DNA of 22,263 nucleotides from UBA1413 sp964472165 (GTDB lineage: Bacteria > Bacteroidota > Bacteroidia > Bacteroidales > Prolixibacteraceae): contig CAYYJE010000048.1 of assembly GCA_964472165.1 (NCBI GenBank), positions 1-22,263 of the forward strand, written 5' to 3'. The notes under the pieces are model-generated. The model was not told the DNA's origin. It saw nothing but the letters and a program-made list of their open reading frames with translations, and searched no databases. Positions 15,582-22,263 of the stretch are shown in pieces. How positions within the stretch are numbered: the first letter of the stretch is position 1; every line of letters begins with the position of its first letter. Position numbers and translations under genes: made by a program.

Positions 15582-16292
15582 ATGATGGAAGAAAAAGTAT
15601 TTTCTATGCCCCGTATAGGGGAAAATGCGCCAGAATTCAAGGCGGTAACTACACAGGGGGACATCAATTTTCCTTCAGACTATGCCGGAAAATGGGTTAT
15701 CTTATTCAGTCATCCTGCCGACTTCACACCGGTATGTACATCTGAGTTCATGACATTTGCCTCTATGGAAGAGGAGTTCAAAGCGCTGAACTGTCAGCTT
15801 GTCGGGCTGTCGGTCGATGGTTTGTACAGCCATATTGCATGGTTGCGCACCATCAAGGAGAAGATTGAATTTAAGGGAATGAAGGATGTGGAAGTTAAAT
15901 TCCCACTGATTGAGGACATCACCATGGAAGTGGCAAAGAAGTACGGAATGATGATGCCGGGTGAAAGCAACACCAAGGCTGTACGCGCCGTATTTTTCAT
16001 TGACCCGAAGGGGGTTATCCGTACAATTATTTATTATCCGTTGAGCCTGGGACGTAATTTTGACGAGTTGAAACGCGTACTGATGGGACTGCAGACTGCA
16101 GATGCATTTGGCATTGCCCTGCCGGCCGACTGGCGTCCGGGTGACGATGTGATCGTTCCTACCGCAGGAAGTTGCGGAACCGCCAAGGACCGTATGGAGG
16201 GAAAAGAAGAAGGTGTCGAATGTAAAGACTGGTTCTTCTGCCTGAAGAAACTTCCGAAGGAGAAAGTAATGGAAAAGATCCTGAAGAAATAA
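15582..16292 (+). CDS. Peroxiredoxin, Prx6/archaeal type
   Basis: Thiol peroxidase reducing hydrogen peroxide and organic peroxides. The 236-residue protein has the peroxidatic motif PADFTPVC with Cys52, and a long C-terminal extension typical of the Prx6 subfamily. Extra cysteines Cys198, Cys214 and Cys220 in the extension recall archaeal Prx6-type enzymes, where C-terminal cysteines take part in disulphide formation, so a 2-Cys-like mechanism is possible. The start may be either of two adjacent ATGs (15582 or 15585). It is the last gene of the probable perR-ferritin-prx operon and is followed 8 bases later by a strong terminator. It would remove the peroxide produced by the two SODs encoded divergently. 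Confidence 0.93.
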   Translation: MMEEKVFSMPRIGENAPEFKAVTTQGDINFPSDYAGKWVILFSHPADFTPVCTSEFMTFASMEEEFKALNCQLVGLSVDGLYSHIAWLRTIKEKIEFKGMKDVEVKFPLIEDITMEVAKKYGMMMPGESNTKAVRAVFFIDPKGVIRTIIYYPLSLGRNFDELKRVLMGLQTADAFGIALPADWRPGDDVIVPTAGSCGTAKDRMEGKEEGVECKDWFFCLKKLPKEKVMEKILKK

Positions 16293-16300
16293 ATGATCAG

Positions 16301-16324
16301 AGGCTGCTGCGGCAGCCTTTTTTT
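16301..16324 (+). terminator. Terminator of the peroxiredoxin operon
   Basis: A 7-bp stem AGGCTGC/GCAGCCT (16301-16307 with 16312-16318) with loop TGCG runs straight into seven T. The T-run overlaps the stop codon region of the convergent Lamin Tail Domain gene. Confidence 0.92.
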
Positions 16325-18083
16325 ATGGCCATTTTCTGGTAAGTACCACCGCCTTTTTGTAGGTTGCTGCCCCACCCTTCATGTCAAACAATTCGAGGAG
16401 CACCACATAGGGGCCAGGAGGCAACAGGCTTCCGGTTTCATCTTTCCCATTCCATCGGATGGTTTCCGACACACCCGGCATGGCGTTGTTGAGCAGCCTT
16501 ACCCTTGCATTTCCTGAGGTGTCATAAACCATGCAGTTGGCGGTCAATCCGGGCTCCTGTACAAGGAAGCGGATCAGGAGTTCGTCGTTATACCCGTCAT
16601 TGTCGGGCGAGAATGCGGTTTGCTCGAAAACAACGCCGGATTGCAAGGACGGATCAACGGAGTGCTGCGAGTTCGGGCATCCTGGTGTGGCAAATCCGGC
16701 GGAGGAGGAAGCAGAGTGCCAGTTAGCGGGATTGTCTCCTGGCAGTGATGGGTTAATCCGTTCCAGGGATACCCCTTCAGATCCCGCGAGGAGCGGATGA
16801 TGCATCGATTCATCATATTCCATTTCATCGAGTATTTCCAGGGAGTCGTCAAGAAGGACCACGCATCCCCGGTCATTGTTCATGGCAGGCAATGAAGCCA
16901 CTTCCCGGAGGTTGTCCCTGCATAAGGCAGGATAAAACGGAATCACCCCCATGGTGTCGGTGGTGAATGCCATCAGACTGCCTTTGCGGATTGTGACAAA
17001 AGCAGATTCCAGAGAAACCGGATTTTTCAGCTGTCCGGCCCCATCCCTTCCGGCAATCATCAGTTTGGCCGCATCGATATTTTTAGAAGAAATATTGGCG
17101 ATTTCAATAAAATCGTTCCCTCCTGGCCAGGGGTTAAACAGAATTTCATGGATAACCACATCGCCGGGTTCCGGACTGACCCATGATATTTCTGCTTCCG
17201 GATTCAGCAGGGGATTCCCGCATTCGTCCGACAAATTGAGAATTTGCAGTGTATACGTGGTGTTGGTCTGCAACGGGGTAAACCAGGTAAGCACAACGTA
17301 TTTCCCGTCGGTTACTGCGATGGAGTCGGGAGATTCCCTGCCCCTGAGCAGGTAATTGTCTCTTTGGTGAAGAGAAAGGGTATCCATGATTTCGGAGAAT
17401 CTGATTTCCACTGTATATGGAGAAAGTACAGATATGAAGGATATTTCGGGATTCAACCTGTCGGGATTAGGGGCATACACCGTGTTGGCCGCACCGGGAG
17501 TTCCTCCGCGTGGGTCTGCCGATGCCTTCCAGTTGGCCTGTTGTCCGCATTTCCTTTCCGGATCAATCCGTTCCAGACTCCACCCGCCCTGTTTTTTCCT
17601 GTTGTCGTCATACCACTTGTCGGAGTAGTCTGTTACATCGGCCTCGGCGCCTGAATTGTCGGAGAGGGTAATCCGGTTTCCGCTGTTTCTCAAGGCCGGA
17701 AAACTTTGTATCGCCACAATTTTCCCAAATTTCACAAGTTCAGGGGCATCAGCGACAGCGCAGACAATACGGGGAAAGCCGGGACTGAGGATTGAATCGG
17801 GAAGAATCCTGATGAGTGATCCCACCCTGATGCTCCACCCTTTAAGGGAAACAGGCGTTTGACCGTAATTGACGAGCTCAATCCATTCTGCATCGGGCAA
17901 TCCCACCAAGGGAGTGGGATCGGCCATGATTTCATTGATGGCCACCCCGGTAGTGGATCCGGTGGTTTGGACGAGCAGGTAGTTTTCCCGGGTACACTCT
18001 ACGGGGGACACCGCCGCCTGACTCCTTTTCCCTCCCATCGCCAGAGCCGCCAATGTTAAGAAAATGAGTATAAAGCGATCCAT
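16323..18083 (-). CDS. Secreted Lamin Tail Domain protein
   Basis: Large exported protein of unknown function, 586 residues. It starts with a Sec signal peptide (MDRFILIFLTLAALAMGG, probable cleavage after SQA). A first Lamin Tail Domain follows at about 46-150 (VAINEIMADPTPLVGLPDAEWIELVNYG), closing with SLERIDPERKCGQQANW and GGTPGAANTV. Next is a bacterial Ig-like segment at about 215-305 (PEISFISVLSPYTVEIRFSEIMD), then a second LTD at about 310-460 (VVIHEILFNPWPGGNDFIEIAN, closing SLERINPSLPGDNPANW). The final ~100 residues (FSPDNDGYNDELLIRF to the end) look like a FlgD-type Ig fold or CHU_C-like C-terminal domain, which may mark type IX secretion; that is inference. ATG 18083 is preferred over an upstream in-frame TTG at 18095 because the signal peptide begins there. 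It converges on the peroxiredoxin operon. Confidence 0.85.
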   Translation of the reverse strand: MDRFILIFLTLAALAMGGKRSQAAVSPVECTRENYLLVQTTGSTTGVAINEIMADPTPLVGLPDAEWIELVNYGQTPVSLKGWSIRVGSLIRILPDSILSPGFPRIVCAVADAPELVKFGKIVAIQSFPALRNSGNRITLSDNSGAEADVTDYSDKWYDDNRKKQGGWSLERIDPERKCGQQANWKASADPRGGTPGAANTVYAPNPDRLNPEISFISVLSPYTVEIRFSEIMDTLSLHQRDNYLLRGRESPDSIAVTDGKYVVLTWFTPLQTNTTYTLQILNLSDECGNPLLNPEAEISWVSPEPGDVVIHEILFNPWPGGNDFIEIANISSKNIDAAKLMIAGRDGAGQLKNPVSLESAFVTIRKGSLMAFTTDTMGVIPFYPALCRDNLREVASLPAMNNDRGCVVLLDDSLEILDEMEYDESMHHPLLAGSEGVSLERINPSLPGDNPANWHSASSSAGFATPGCPNSQHSVDPSLQSGVVFEQTAFSPDNDGYNDELLIRFLVQEPGLTANCMVYDTSGNARVRLLNNAMPGVSETIRWNGKDETGSLLPPGPYVVLLELFDMKGGAATYKKAVVLTRKWP

Positions 18084-18088
18084 GACAA

Positions 18089-18116
18089 TTGACAATTCTG
18101 TAATATTGTATTTTTG
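18089..18116 (+). promoter_or_regulatory. Candidate asd promoter
   Basis: TTG (18089-18091), 17 bases, then TATTTTTG (18109-18116), a full match to TAnnTTTG. The leader would be about 100 bases. It lies in the 143-bp divergent region between the LTD gene and asd. Confidence 0.45.
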
Positions 18117-18226
18117 TTCCGACGGGTTTGTAAGCGAACCCTAATTTAGTGAAAAATTATGGATTTCCGGGAGGTTTTCACCATTTTTTACATCCCGTTT
18201 TCCGGAAAACACGTAAAATAATTGCC

Positions 18227-19234
18227 ATGAAAGTAGCAGTAGTAGGAGTAAGCGGTGCAGTAGGTCAGGAGTTCCTGCAGGTGTTGGAAGAGCGGAATTT
18301 TCCGCTCGATGAACTGGTTTTGTTTGGTTCCACCCGCAGTGCAGGCAGGGAGTATGAATTCAGGGGGAAAAAGCTGGTAGTGAAAGAGCTTCAGCACAAC
18401 GACGATTTCAGGGATATTGACATTGCCCTGACCTCGGCAGGGGCTTCGATTTCCAAAGAGTTTGCCGCCACTATCACCCGTTACGGAGCTGTGATGATCG
18501 ACAATTCCAGTGCCTTCCGTTATGACGGGGATGTGCCTCTGGTGGTTCCGGAGGTGAATGCCGCTGATTCGAAAATCCGTCCGCGCAACATTATCGCCAA
18601 TCCCAATTGCTCGACAATTCAGATGGTGGTGGCGTTGAAGCCAATCGATGACCTGTCAAGGATCAAACGGATACATGTAGCTACATACCAGGCAGCAAGC
18701 GGGGCGGGAGCCCAGGGAATTGCTGAACTGGAACAGCAGATCAGGGAGGTGGCCAACGGCGACGATCCCACTGTGGCAAAATTCCCGTATCAGCTGGCAA
18801 TGAATATTATTCCGCATATCGATGTCTTCCTGGATAACGACTATACCAAGGAAGAGATGAAGATGAACTGGGAGACCAAAAAGATCATGCATACCGAAGC
18901 CGAAGTCAGTGCCACCTGCGTACGTATACCTGTAGCCAGGGCCCATTCTGAAGCAATCTGGGTGGAAACGGAAGAGCCGCTCACGGTGGAGGAGGTCAGG
19001 AAAGCCTTTGAAAATGCACCGGGAATAACGGTGGTGGATAAACCTGCCGAAAAGAAATACCCGATGCCACTCTTTGTCTCCGGAAAAGATGATGTGTATG
19101 TGGGCCGCCTCCGGAAGGATGTCTCCAACCCCAATGGGATTACTTTCTGGTGTGTGGGTGACCAGATCAAAAAGGGAGCGGCCCTGAATGCCGTCCAGAT
19201 TGCAGAATACCTGATCAGGGAAAACGAAATTTGA
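18227..19234 (+). CDS. asd: Aspartate-semialdehyde dehydrogenase
   Basis: Reduces aspartyl phosphate to aspartate semialdehyde with NADPH, the branch-point step toward lysine/diaminopimelate, threonine and methionine. The 335-residue protein begins with the Rossmann motif VGVSGAVGQEF (glycines at 7, 10, 13), carries the catalytic Cys128 in ANPNCSTIQM, the family stretch ATYQAASGAG, and the active-site base His240 in RIPVARAHSEAI. Start chosen at ATG 18227: MKVAVVGVSG is the normal family N-terminus, and the upstream open extension from a GTG at 18149 has no family similarity. No lysine or threonine genes flank it. Followed by a repeat-rich non-coding region. Confidence 0.96.
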   Translation: MKVAVVGVSGAVGQEFLQVLEERNFPLDELVLFGSTRSAGREYEFRGKKLVVKELQHNDDFRDIDIALTSAGASISKEFAATITRYGAVMIDNSSAFRYDGDVPLVVPEVNAADSKIRPRNIIANPNCSTIQMVVALKPIDDLSRIKRIHVATYQAASGAGAQGIAELEQQIREVANGDDPTVAKFPYQLAMNIIPHIDVFLDNDYTKEEMKMNWETKKIMHTEAEVSATCVRIPVARAHSEAIWVETEEPLTVEEVRKAFENAPGITVVDKPAEKKYPMPLFVSGKDDVYVGRLRKDVSNPNGITFWCVGDQIKKGAALNAVQIAEYLIRENEI

Positions 19235-19575
19235 AGATTCAGAGCCTGCGCTGCGCTCCGGCAGGTCAAGGGTTCAACAGTTGTTCAAAGGTTCAAAAAG
19301 GCTACGCCGTTCAAGGGTTCCTGGTTCCAGGTTCCAGGGTTCAAGTCGGAGCATAGTGAAGATCCCGACCGGAAGCGTCGGGAGGTTCAAAGGCTGCGCC
19401 GTTCAAAGGTTAAAAGGCACTGAGTGCCGTTCAAGGGTTCAACAGTTGTTCAAAATTGTTCAAGGGTTCAAGGGTTGTGAGGGTTGCCGGGGTTGTGAAG
19501 GTTGTAAGCCTCCTTCGCTTCTGCGCCTAATCCCACGCAAGCTACTGCGGCCAAGGGTTACCATTCAATTGTAAT
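19235..19575. repeat. Composite GTTCAAGG/short-hairpin repeat region
   Basis: No believable gene. The stretch is built from variants of GTTCAARGGTTC, many preceded by a short GC palindrome: GGCTACGCC (19300-19308), GGCTGCGCC (19392-19400) and GGCACTGAGTGCC (19416-19428), each followed directly by GTTCAA. A larger stem CCCGAC/GTCGGG lies at 19364-19382. A perfect 24-bp direct repeat occurs at 19266-19289 and 19431-19454. Toward the right it grades into GGTTGTGA-type repeats. An open frame at 19281-19574 is a by-product of the repeats. Confidence 0.8.
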
Positions 19576-19635
19576 TCAATGGTCATTCGTTGTCATTCGT
19601 GGTATCCGGATCAGAAGGGAGATTCGAATCCAGAG

Positions 19636-19687
19636 CCCCCGAGGGGTGAAATCTTTGTAGCCCCCGGTGGCAACCGGGGGTAAAGAT
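19636..19687. repeat. REP-like double-hairpin element
   Basis: A small stem CCCC/GGGG (19636-19639 with 19643-19646) is followed by a strong one, CCCCCGGT/ACCGGGGG (19661-19668 with 19673-19680, loop GGCA). The latter is extended outward by ATCTTT (19651-19656) and AAAGAT (19682-19687). The paired GC-rich palindromes in a convergent intergenic gap resemble repetitive extragenic palindromes. The stretch from 19688 to 19793 holds only low-complexity CATTTCCGTGTCATCCGTG-type sequence and no gene. Confidence 0.7.
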
Positions 19688-19793
19688 GTCCCCGTGATCC
19701 CACACCGTTGTTTGAAAAACGGAAGAGGGCTGATGACAAATTGATACGTGTAAATCCGTCATTTCCGTGTCATCCGTGTTCCAAAACACCGGA

Positions 19794-21011
19794 TCACATT
19801 TCCGCTTCTTCCGGGAGGTCGAATAAAAAATCGTTGTAAGGGAACCGCTGCACGTGGATTTTTTTTACCTCTTCATACAGCAAAGTCCTGAATTCTTCAA
19901 GATGTGTCTTGTATTTAGCCGAGATAAACAATGCAGGAGATTTGTGTTTCCCCATCCATGATTTCTGCCAGTCGGCAAGGCTCATGTTGTCGCGTGTCGA
20001 AGGAGTGAGGTCGTCATCTTCCTTTTCCACGAATGTGAATGCGTCGATTTTATTAAAAAGGTAAATACAGGTTTTGTCGGATGCTCCGATCTCCTTCAGT
20101 GTCTGGTCGACCACGTCAATCTGTTCTTCAAATCCCGGGTGTGAAATGTCTACCACGTGGACCAGCACATCTGCCTCCCTGACTTCATCAAGGGTCGATT
20201 TGAATGATTCGACCAGGTCGTGGGGAAGTTTCCGGATAAAGCCCACTGTATCGGCAAGCAGAAAGGGGAGGTTTTCGATGACCACTTTTCTGACCGTGGT
20301 GTCGAGGGTGGCAAAGAGTTTATTTTCCGCAAAAACCTCAGATTTACTGAGCATATTCATGATGGTGGATTTGCCCACATTGGTATATCCAACAAGGGCC
20401 ACCCTCACTGTTTTTCCCCTGTTTTTCCGCTGGGTGGCTTTTTGGAGGTCTATTTTTTTCAGTTGTTCCTTGAGCCGGGAAATTTTCTCAAGGATGATAC
20501 GGCGGTCAGTCTCGATCTGGCTTTCACCCGGTCCCCGAAGTCCGATTCCTCCGCGTTGCCGTTCGAGATGGGTCCACATCCTGGTCAGCCGGGGCAGCAG
20601 ATACTGATATTGGGCAAGTTCAACCTGGGTTTTGGCGTGGGCGGTCTGTGCCCGCCTGGCAAAAATATCGAGAATCAGGTTGGTGCGGTCAAGAATTTTG
20701 CATTGCAGTTCCCGCTCAATATTTCTCAGTTGGGTAGGGGTAAGTTCATCGTCAAAAATGACGGTATCGGCTTCCATGACTTTGATGTAATCCGCTATCT
20801 CCTTTAATTTTCCCTGTCCTACGAAAGTAACCGGATGAGGCCGGTCGAGCCGTTGCAGGAATTGCTTTAATACCACAGCTCCGGCGGTATCGGCAAGGAA
20901 CGCCAGTTCGCTGAGGTATTCCCGGGACTGCTTCTCGTCCTGCTCCTCGGTTATTAATCCCACCAGCACTGCTTTTTCAGTGACCGGGGTTGTGTCAATC
21001 ATCTCTCCCAT
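19794..21011 (-). CDS. hflX: Ribosome-associated GTPase HflX
   Basis: Translational GTPase that binds 50S/70S ribosomes and can split stalled ribosomes after stress. The 405-residue protein has the HflX N-terminal domain (FVGQGKLKEIADYI, FDDELTPTQLRNIE, ILDRTNLILDIFARRA), the glycine-rich linker ERQRGGIGLRGPGESQIETDRR at about 150-171, a helical coiled segment, then the G domain: G1 GYTNVGKST at 208-216, G2 around FATLDTT at 233-239, G3 DTVGF at 254-258, G4 NKID at 320-323, and G5 SAK. A short acidic C-terminal tail ends in EEAEM. The start ATG at 21011 lies 13 bases after a hairpin. A consensus promoter overlaps the end of the upstream tonB-like gene, so it is probably transcribed independently. 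Identification is very secure. Confidence 0.96.
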   Translation of the reverse strand: MGEMIDTTPVTEKAVLVGLITEEQDEKQSREYLSELAFLADTAGAVVLKQFLQRLDRPHPVTFVGQGKLKEIADYIKVMEADTVIFDDELTPTQLRNIERELQCKILDRTNLILDIFARRAQTAHAKTQVELAQYQYLLPRLTRMWTHLERQRGGIGLRGPGESQIETDRRIILEKISRLKEQLKKIDLQKATQRKNRGKTVRVALVGYTNVGKSTIMNMLSKSEVFAENKLFATLDTTVRKVVIENLPFLLADTVGFIRKLPHDLVESFKSTLDEVREADVLVHVVDISHPGFEEQIDVVDQTLKEIGASDKTCIYLFNKIDAFTFVEKEDDDLTPSTRDNMSLADWQKSWMGKHKSPALFISAKYKTHLEEFRTLLYEEVKKIHVQRFPYNDFLFDLPEEAEM

Positions 21012-21016
21012 AGGTT

Positions 21017-21050
21017 AAAAAAAACTCCTGATCCTTATGGGATCAGGAGT
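21017..21050 (-). terminator. Hairpin: tonB terminator and/or hflX 5' leader stem
   Basis: A perfect 11-bp stem ACTCCTGATCC/GGATCAGGAGT (21024-21034 with 21040-21050) with a 5-base loop. On the minus strand it is followed by a run of T, as in an intrinsic terminator for the tonB-like gene. The predicted hflX transcription start falls at or just inside the hairpin, so the same stem may begin the hflX mRNA. Confidence 0.88.
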
Positions 21051-21051
21051 G

Positions 21052-21082
21052 CAAAAGTATTGTTTTTCCAGCTTACTGCAAA
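21052..21082 (-). promoter_or_regulatory. Consensus Bacteroidota promoter for hflX
   Basis: Minus-strand TTTG (21079-21082), exactly 19 bases, then TACTTTTG (21052-21059): a full match to the TTTG-N19-TAnnTTTG consensus. The -33 box and part of the spacer lie across the final codon and stop codon (21073-21075) of the tonB-like gene. The leader would be about 35 bases. Confidence 0.65.
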
Positions 21083-21765
21083 ACAAAGCTGATTGGTACC
21101 GTATACGAAACCCTTACCGGTTTTCCGCGTTGTTTGCCTGGTTTCCATTTAGGCAGTGTGTTTACTACGCGCAGTGCTTCTTTGTCGAGTGACGGGTCAA
21201 CGCCCCTGGCAATTTTAGCATCAGAAATGCCTCCGTCCTTGTCTACCACGAATGTGACGTACACTTTCCCCTGGATGCCGTTTTCCTGGGCAATGACAGG
21301 GTAATTAATCGATTTGGCAATAAAGGAACGCAGTGCAGCTTCCCCACCCGGGAATTCAGGCATCTCTTCCACAATGAAGAACACCTGGGCTTCTGATTCC
21401 TCTTCCTTTTCTTCCTTTGCTGCCACAATCGGGGCAACATCCACAAATGTCTCATTGTCGGCTTCAGAATCAAAAATGCTGAGGTCGTCATTGACCTGGG
21501 CAGTGTTGTCCACAATATTCAGCACTTCGACAACTGTGGGGGGTGGTGGCGGAGGAGGAGTCTTGATCTCTTCCTGCCGTGTAATCGGAATCACTTCCTC
21601 TTCAACCTGAACGGCATCCAGCGTCCCAAGGGAGGAAAGTTCGGCTGGCTTGGTTGTCCACTCAAATGCAAGAAGGGTAATCCCCAGAGCAACAACTAGC
21701 CCGATAAGCAGGAGAATGTCTTTTTTGTTCTCCAAATCGGCTTTTACTGATTTTTTGAGTTCCAT
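21073..21765 (-). CDS. TonB-family energy transducer protein
   Basis: Inner-membrane protein that links proton-motive force (through ExbB/ExbD) to outer-membrane TonB-dependent receptors. The 230-residue protein has one N-terminal membrane segment (ILLLIGLVVALGITLLAF, about 17-34). A periplasmic linker follows with a run of seven prolines at about 70-76 and an acidic stretch, then a C-terminal TonB domain at about 150-230 (YPVIAQENGIQGKVYVTFVVDKDGGI, ALRVVNTLPKWKPGKQRGKPVRVSYTVPISF). Start chosen at ATG 21765 (MELKKSVKADLENKK), the usual N-terminus of this Bacteroidota family; ATG 21816 would add 17 residues. No exbB or exbD is visible. Such genomes carry several paralogues, so the partner is unknown. 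Confidence 0.92.
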   Translation of the reverse strand: MELKKSVKADLENKKDILLLIGLVVALGITLLAFEWTTKPAELSSLGTLDAVQVEEEVIPITRQEEIKTPPPPPPPTVVEVLNIVDNTAQVNDDLSIFDSEADNETFVDVAPIVAAKEEKEEESEAQVFFIVEEMPEFPGGEAALRSFIAKSINYPVIAQENGIQGKVYVTFVVDKDGGISDAKIARGVDPSLDKEALRVVNTLPKWKPGKQRGKPVRVSYTVPISFVLQ

Positions 21766-21861
21766 ACGTTTATTTTTTTTTGAATTTATTCCAAAACTCG
21801 CCTTTTTCAAGGCCATAAAGATAAAAATAAAATTAATCGCAATATAAAATCGCTGTAGAAT

Positions 21862-21899
21862 AATTGTACAATTTCAAATTGTTCACGGACACTGTCCGT
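21862..21899. promoter_or_regulatory. Cluster of three palindromes upstream of tonB-like gene
   Basis: Three perfect inverted repeats lie in 38 bases: AATTGTACAATT (21862-21873), the overlapping ACAATTTCAAATTGT (21868-21882), and ACGGACACTGTCCGT (21885-21899). They are 46-83 bases upstream of the longer tonB start (97-134 of the preferred start). They look like operator sites; no binding protein can be named. Confidence 0.5.
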
Positions 21900-22263
21900 A
21901 GTCTGCCTATCCGGCCTGATCGTCGCAGAACGTCTGTTTTCATTGTTTCACACCTCATGTTCTGCAGCAAAAACTTTACCAAAGATTAAGAATCGGACCC
22001 CTAAATTTTCCTTTTCAGCAGCTATTTTTTGCACCCCTGTGAATTCCGGCGGGCGCATTCCTCTCGCCTGGCGAGACGGGGAGTTTCATTTTGCAGTTTG
22101 CCGGATTCGAATGGACAAAAAATCAAAGAGGGTGTAATTCGGGAGAAAAATCACACACTAATCTTGTCATGAATCACCACTTATAATAAGCTTATGTGTG
22201 AAAAATCGAAAAATCATTCGCATGGGGGGTCAGGTGCCATTTACGGACTTGGGTTTATCGGGG
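21900..22263. other. Non-coding right edge with inverted repeats
   Basis: No supported gene; a 64-codon open frame at 21943-22137 has no recognisable features. Visible structure: GCAGAAC/GTTCTGC arms (21925-21931 with 21959-21965), an imperfect terminal-repeat-like pair TCACACA/TGTGTGA (22151-22157 with 22195-22201), a 10-bp palindrome ATAAGCTTAT (22186-22195), and a GGGGGGTCAGGTGCCATTT motif (about 22225-22243). The motif recalls sequences found beside REP-associated transposase genes. Confidence 0.4.

Noticed and set aside
18149..18226. N-terminal extension of Asd from a GTG
   Set aside because: Aspartate-semialdehyde dehydrogenases begin directly with the Rossmann strand, as at ATG 18227; the extra 26 residues do not resemble the family.
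19235..19500. CRISPR array
   Set aside because: Repeat units are 8-12 bp, irregularly spaced and degenerate, with no constant 25-40 bp repeat, no regular spacers and no cas genes.
19281..19789. Open frames on both strands in the asd-hflX gap (19281-19574 plus, 19583-19789 minus)
   Set aside because: Built from repeated GTTCAAGG and CCGTGTCATCCGTG-type units; translations are repetitive (GCEGCRGCEGC) and lack any domain.
20074..20807. Two plus-strand open frames opposite hflX
   Set aside because: Overlap the conserved GTPase motifs of hflX on the opposite strand and show no protein family features.
21943..22137. 64-codon plus-strand frame as a small gene
   Set aside because: No recognised motif, no promoter box, and it sits among inverted repeats; not enough evidence to call it coding.

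Overview
The window reads as a chromosomal segment of a member of the Bacteroidota, probably an uncultured Bacteroidales/Marinilabiliales-type bacterium of moderate GC. The evidence is the protein families (a TonB-family protein opening MELKKSVKADLENKK, Lamin Tail Domain secreted protein, Bacteroidota-style Gfo/Idh/MocA oxidoreductase, type II xylose isomerase), the scarcity of Shine-Dalgarno sequences, and several TAnnTTTG -7 boxes, the Bacteroidota housekeeping promoter signature. The species cannot be named from the sequence alone.

Layout. 1-3192: mfd (transcription-repair coupling factor), cut at its 5' end by the window. 3342-8406: mixed metabolism and envelope genes: a Tat-exported oxidoreductase, a family 2 glycosyltransferase overlapping it tail-to-tail, an OmpH/Skp-like protein, a monofunctional proline dehydrogenase and a nitroreductase-family protein. 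8523-12742: a compact D-xylose operon (xylB, xylA, MFS sugar/H+ symporter) that imports xylose and converts it to xylulose 5-phosphate; no regulator is adjacent. 12789-16324: an oxidative-stress locus. On the minus strand are an Mn-type SOD, an Fe-type SOD and a 58-residue winged-helix protein. On the plus strand, divergent from the SODs, are a PerR-like Fur-family regulator without any cysteine, a ferritin-like protein with a DPSL/thioferritin-type cysteine pair, and a Prx6-type peroxiredoxin ending at a clean terminator. The logic is superoxide to peroxide (SODs), peroxide to water (Prx), iron sequestration (ferritin-like) and peroxide sensing (PerR-like). 16323-18083: a large secreted Lamin Tail Domain protein. 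18227-19234: asd (aspartate-semialdehyde dehydrogenase). 19235-19793: a gene-free, repeat-rich convergent junction. 19794-21011: hflX, whose near-perfect promoter overlaps the end of the preceding tonB-like gene (21073-21765). 21817-22263: no convincing gene, but a dense cluster of palindromes and, at the right edge, a motif suggestive of a mobile-element boundary.

The most interesting parts are the oxidative-stress locus (paired Fe-type and Mn-type SODs plus a cysteine-free PerR-like regulator whose regulatory metal ligands are all kept), the promoter/hairpin arrangement in front of hflX, and the composite repeats between asd and hflX. No CRISPR array, rRNA or tRNA was seen. Motif alignments were made by eye; no database search was run.
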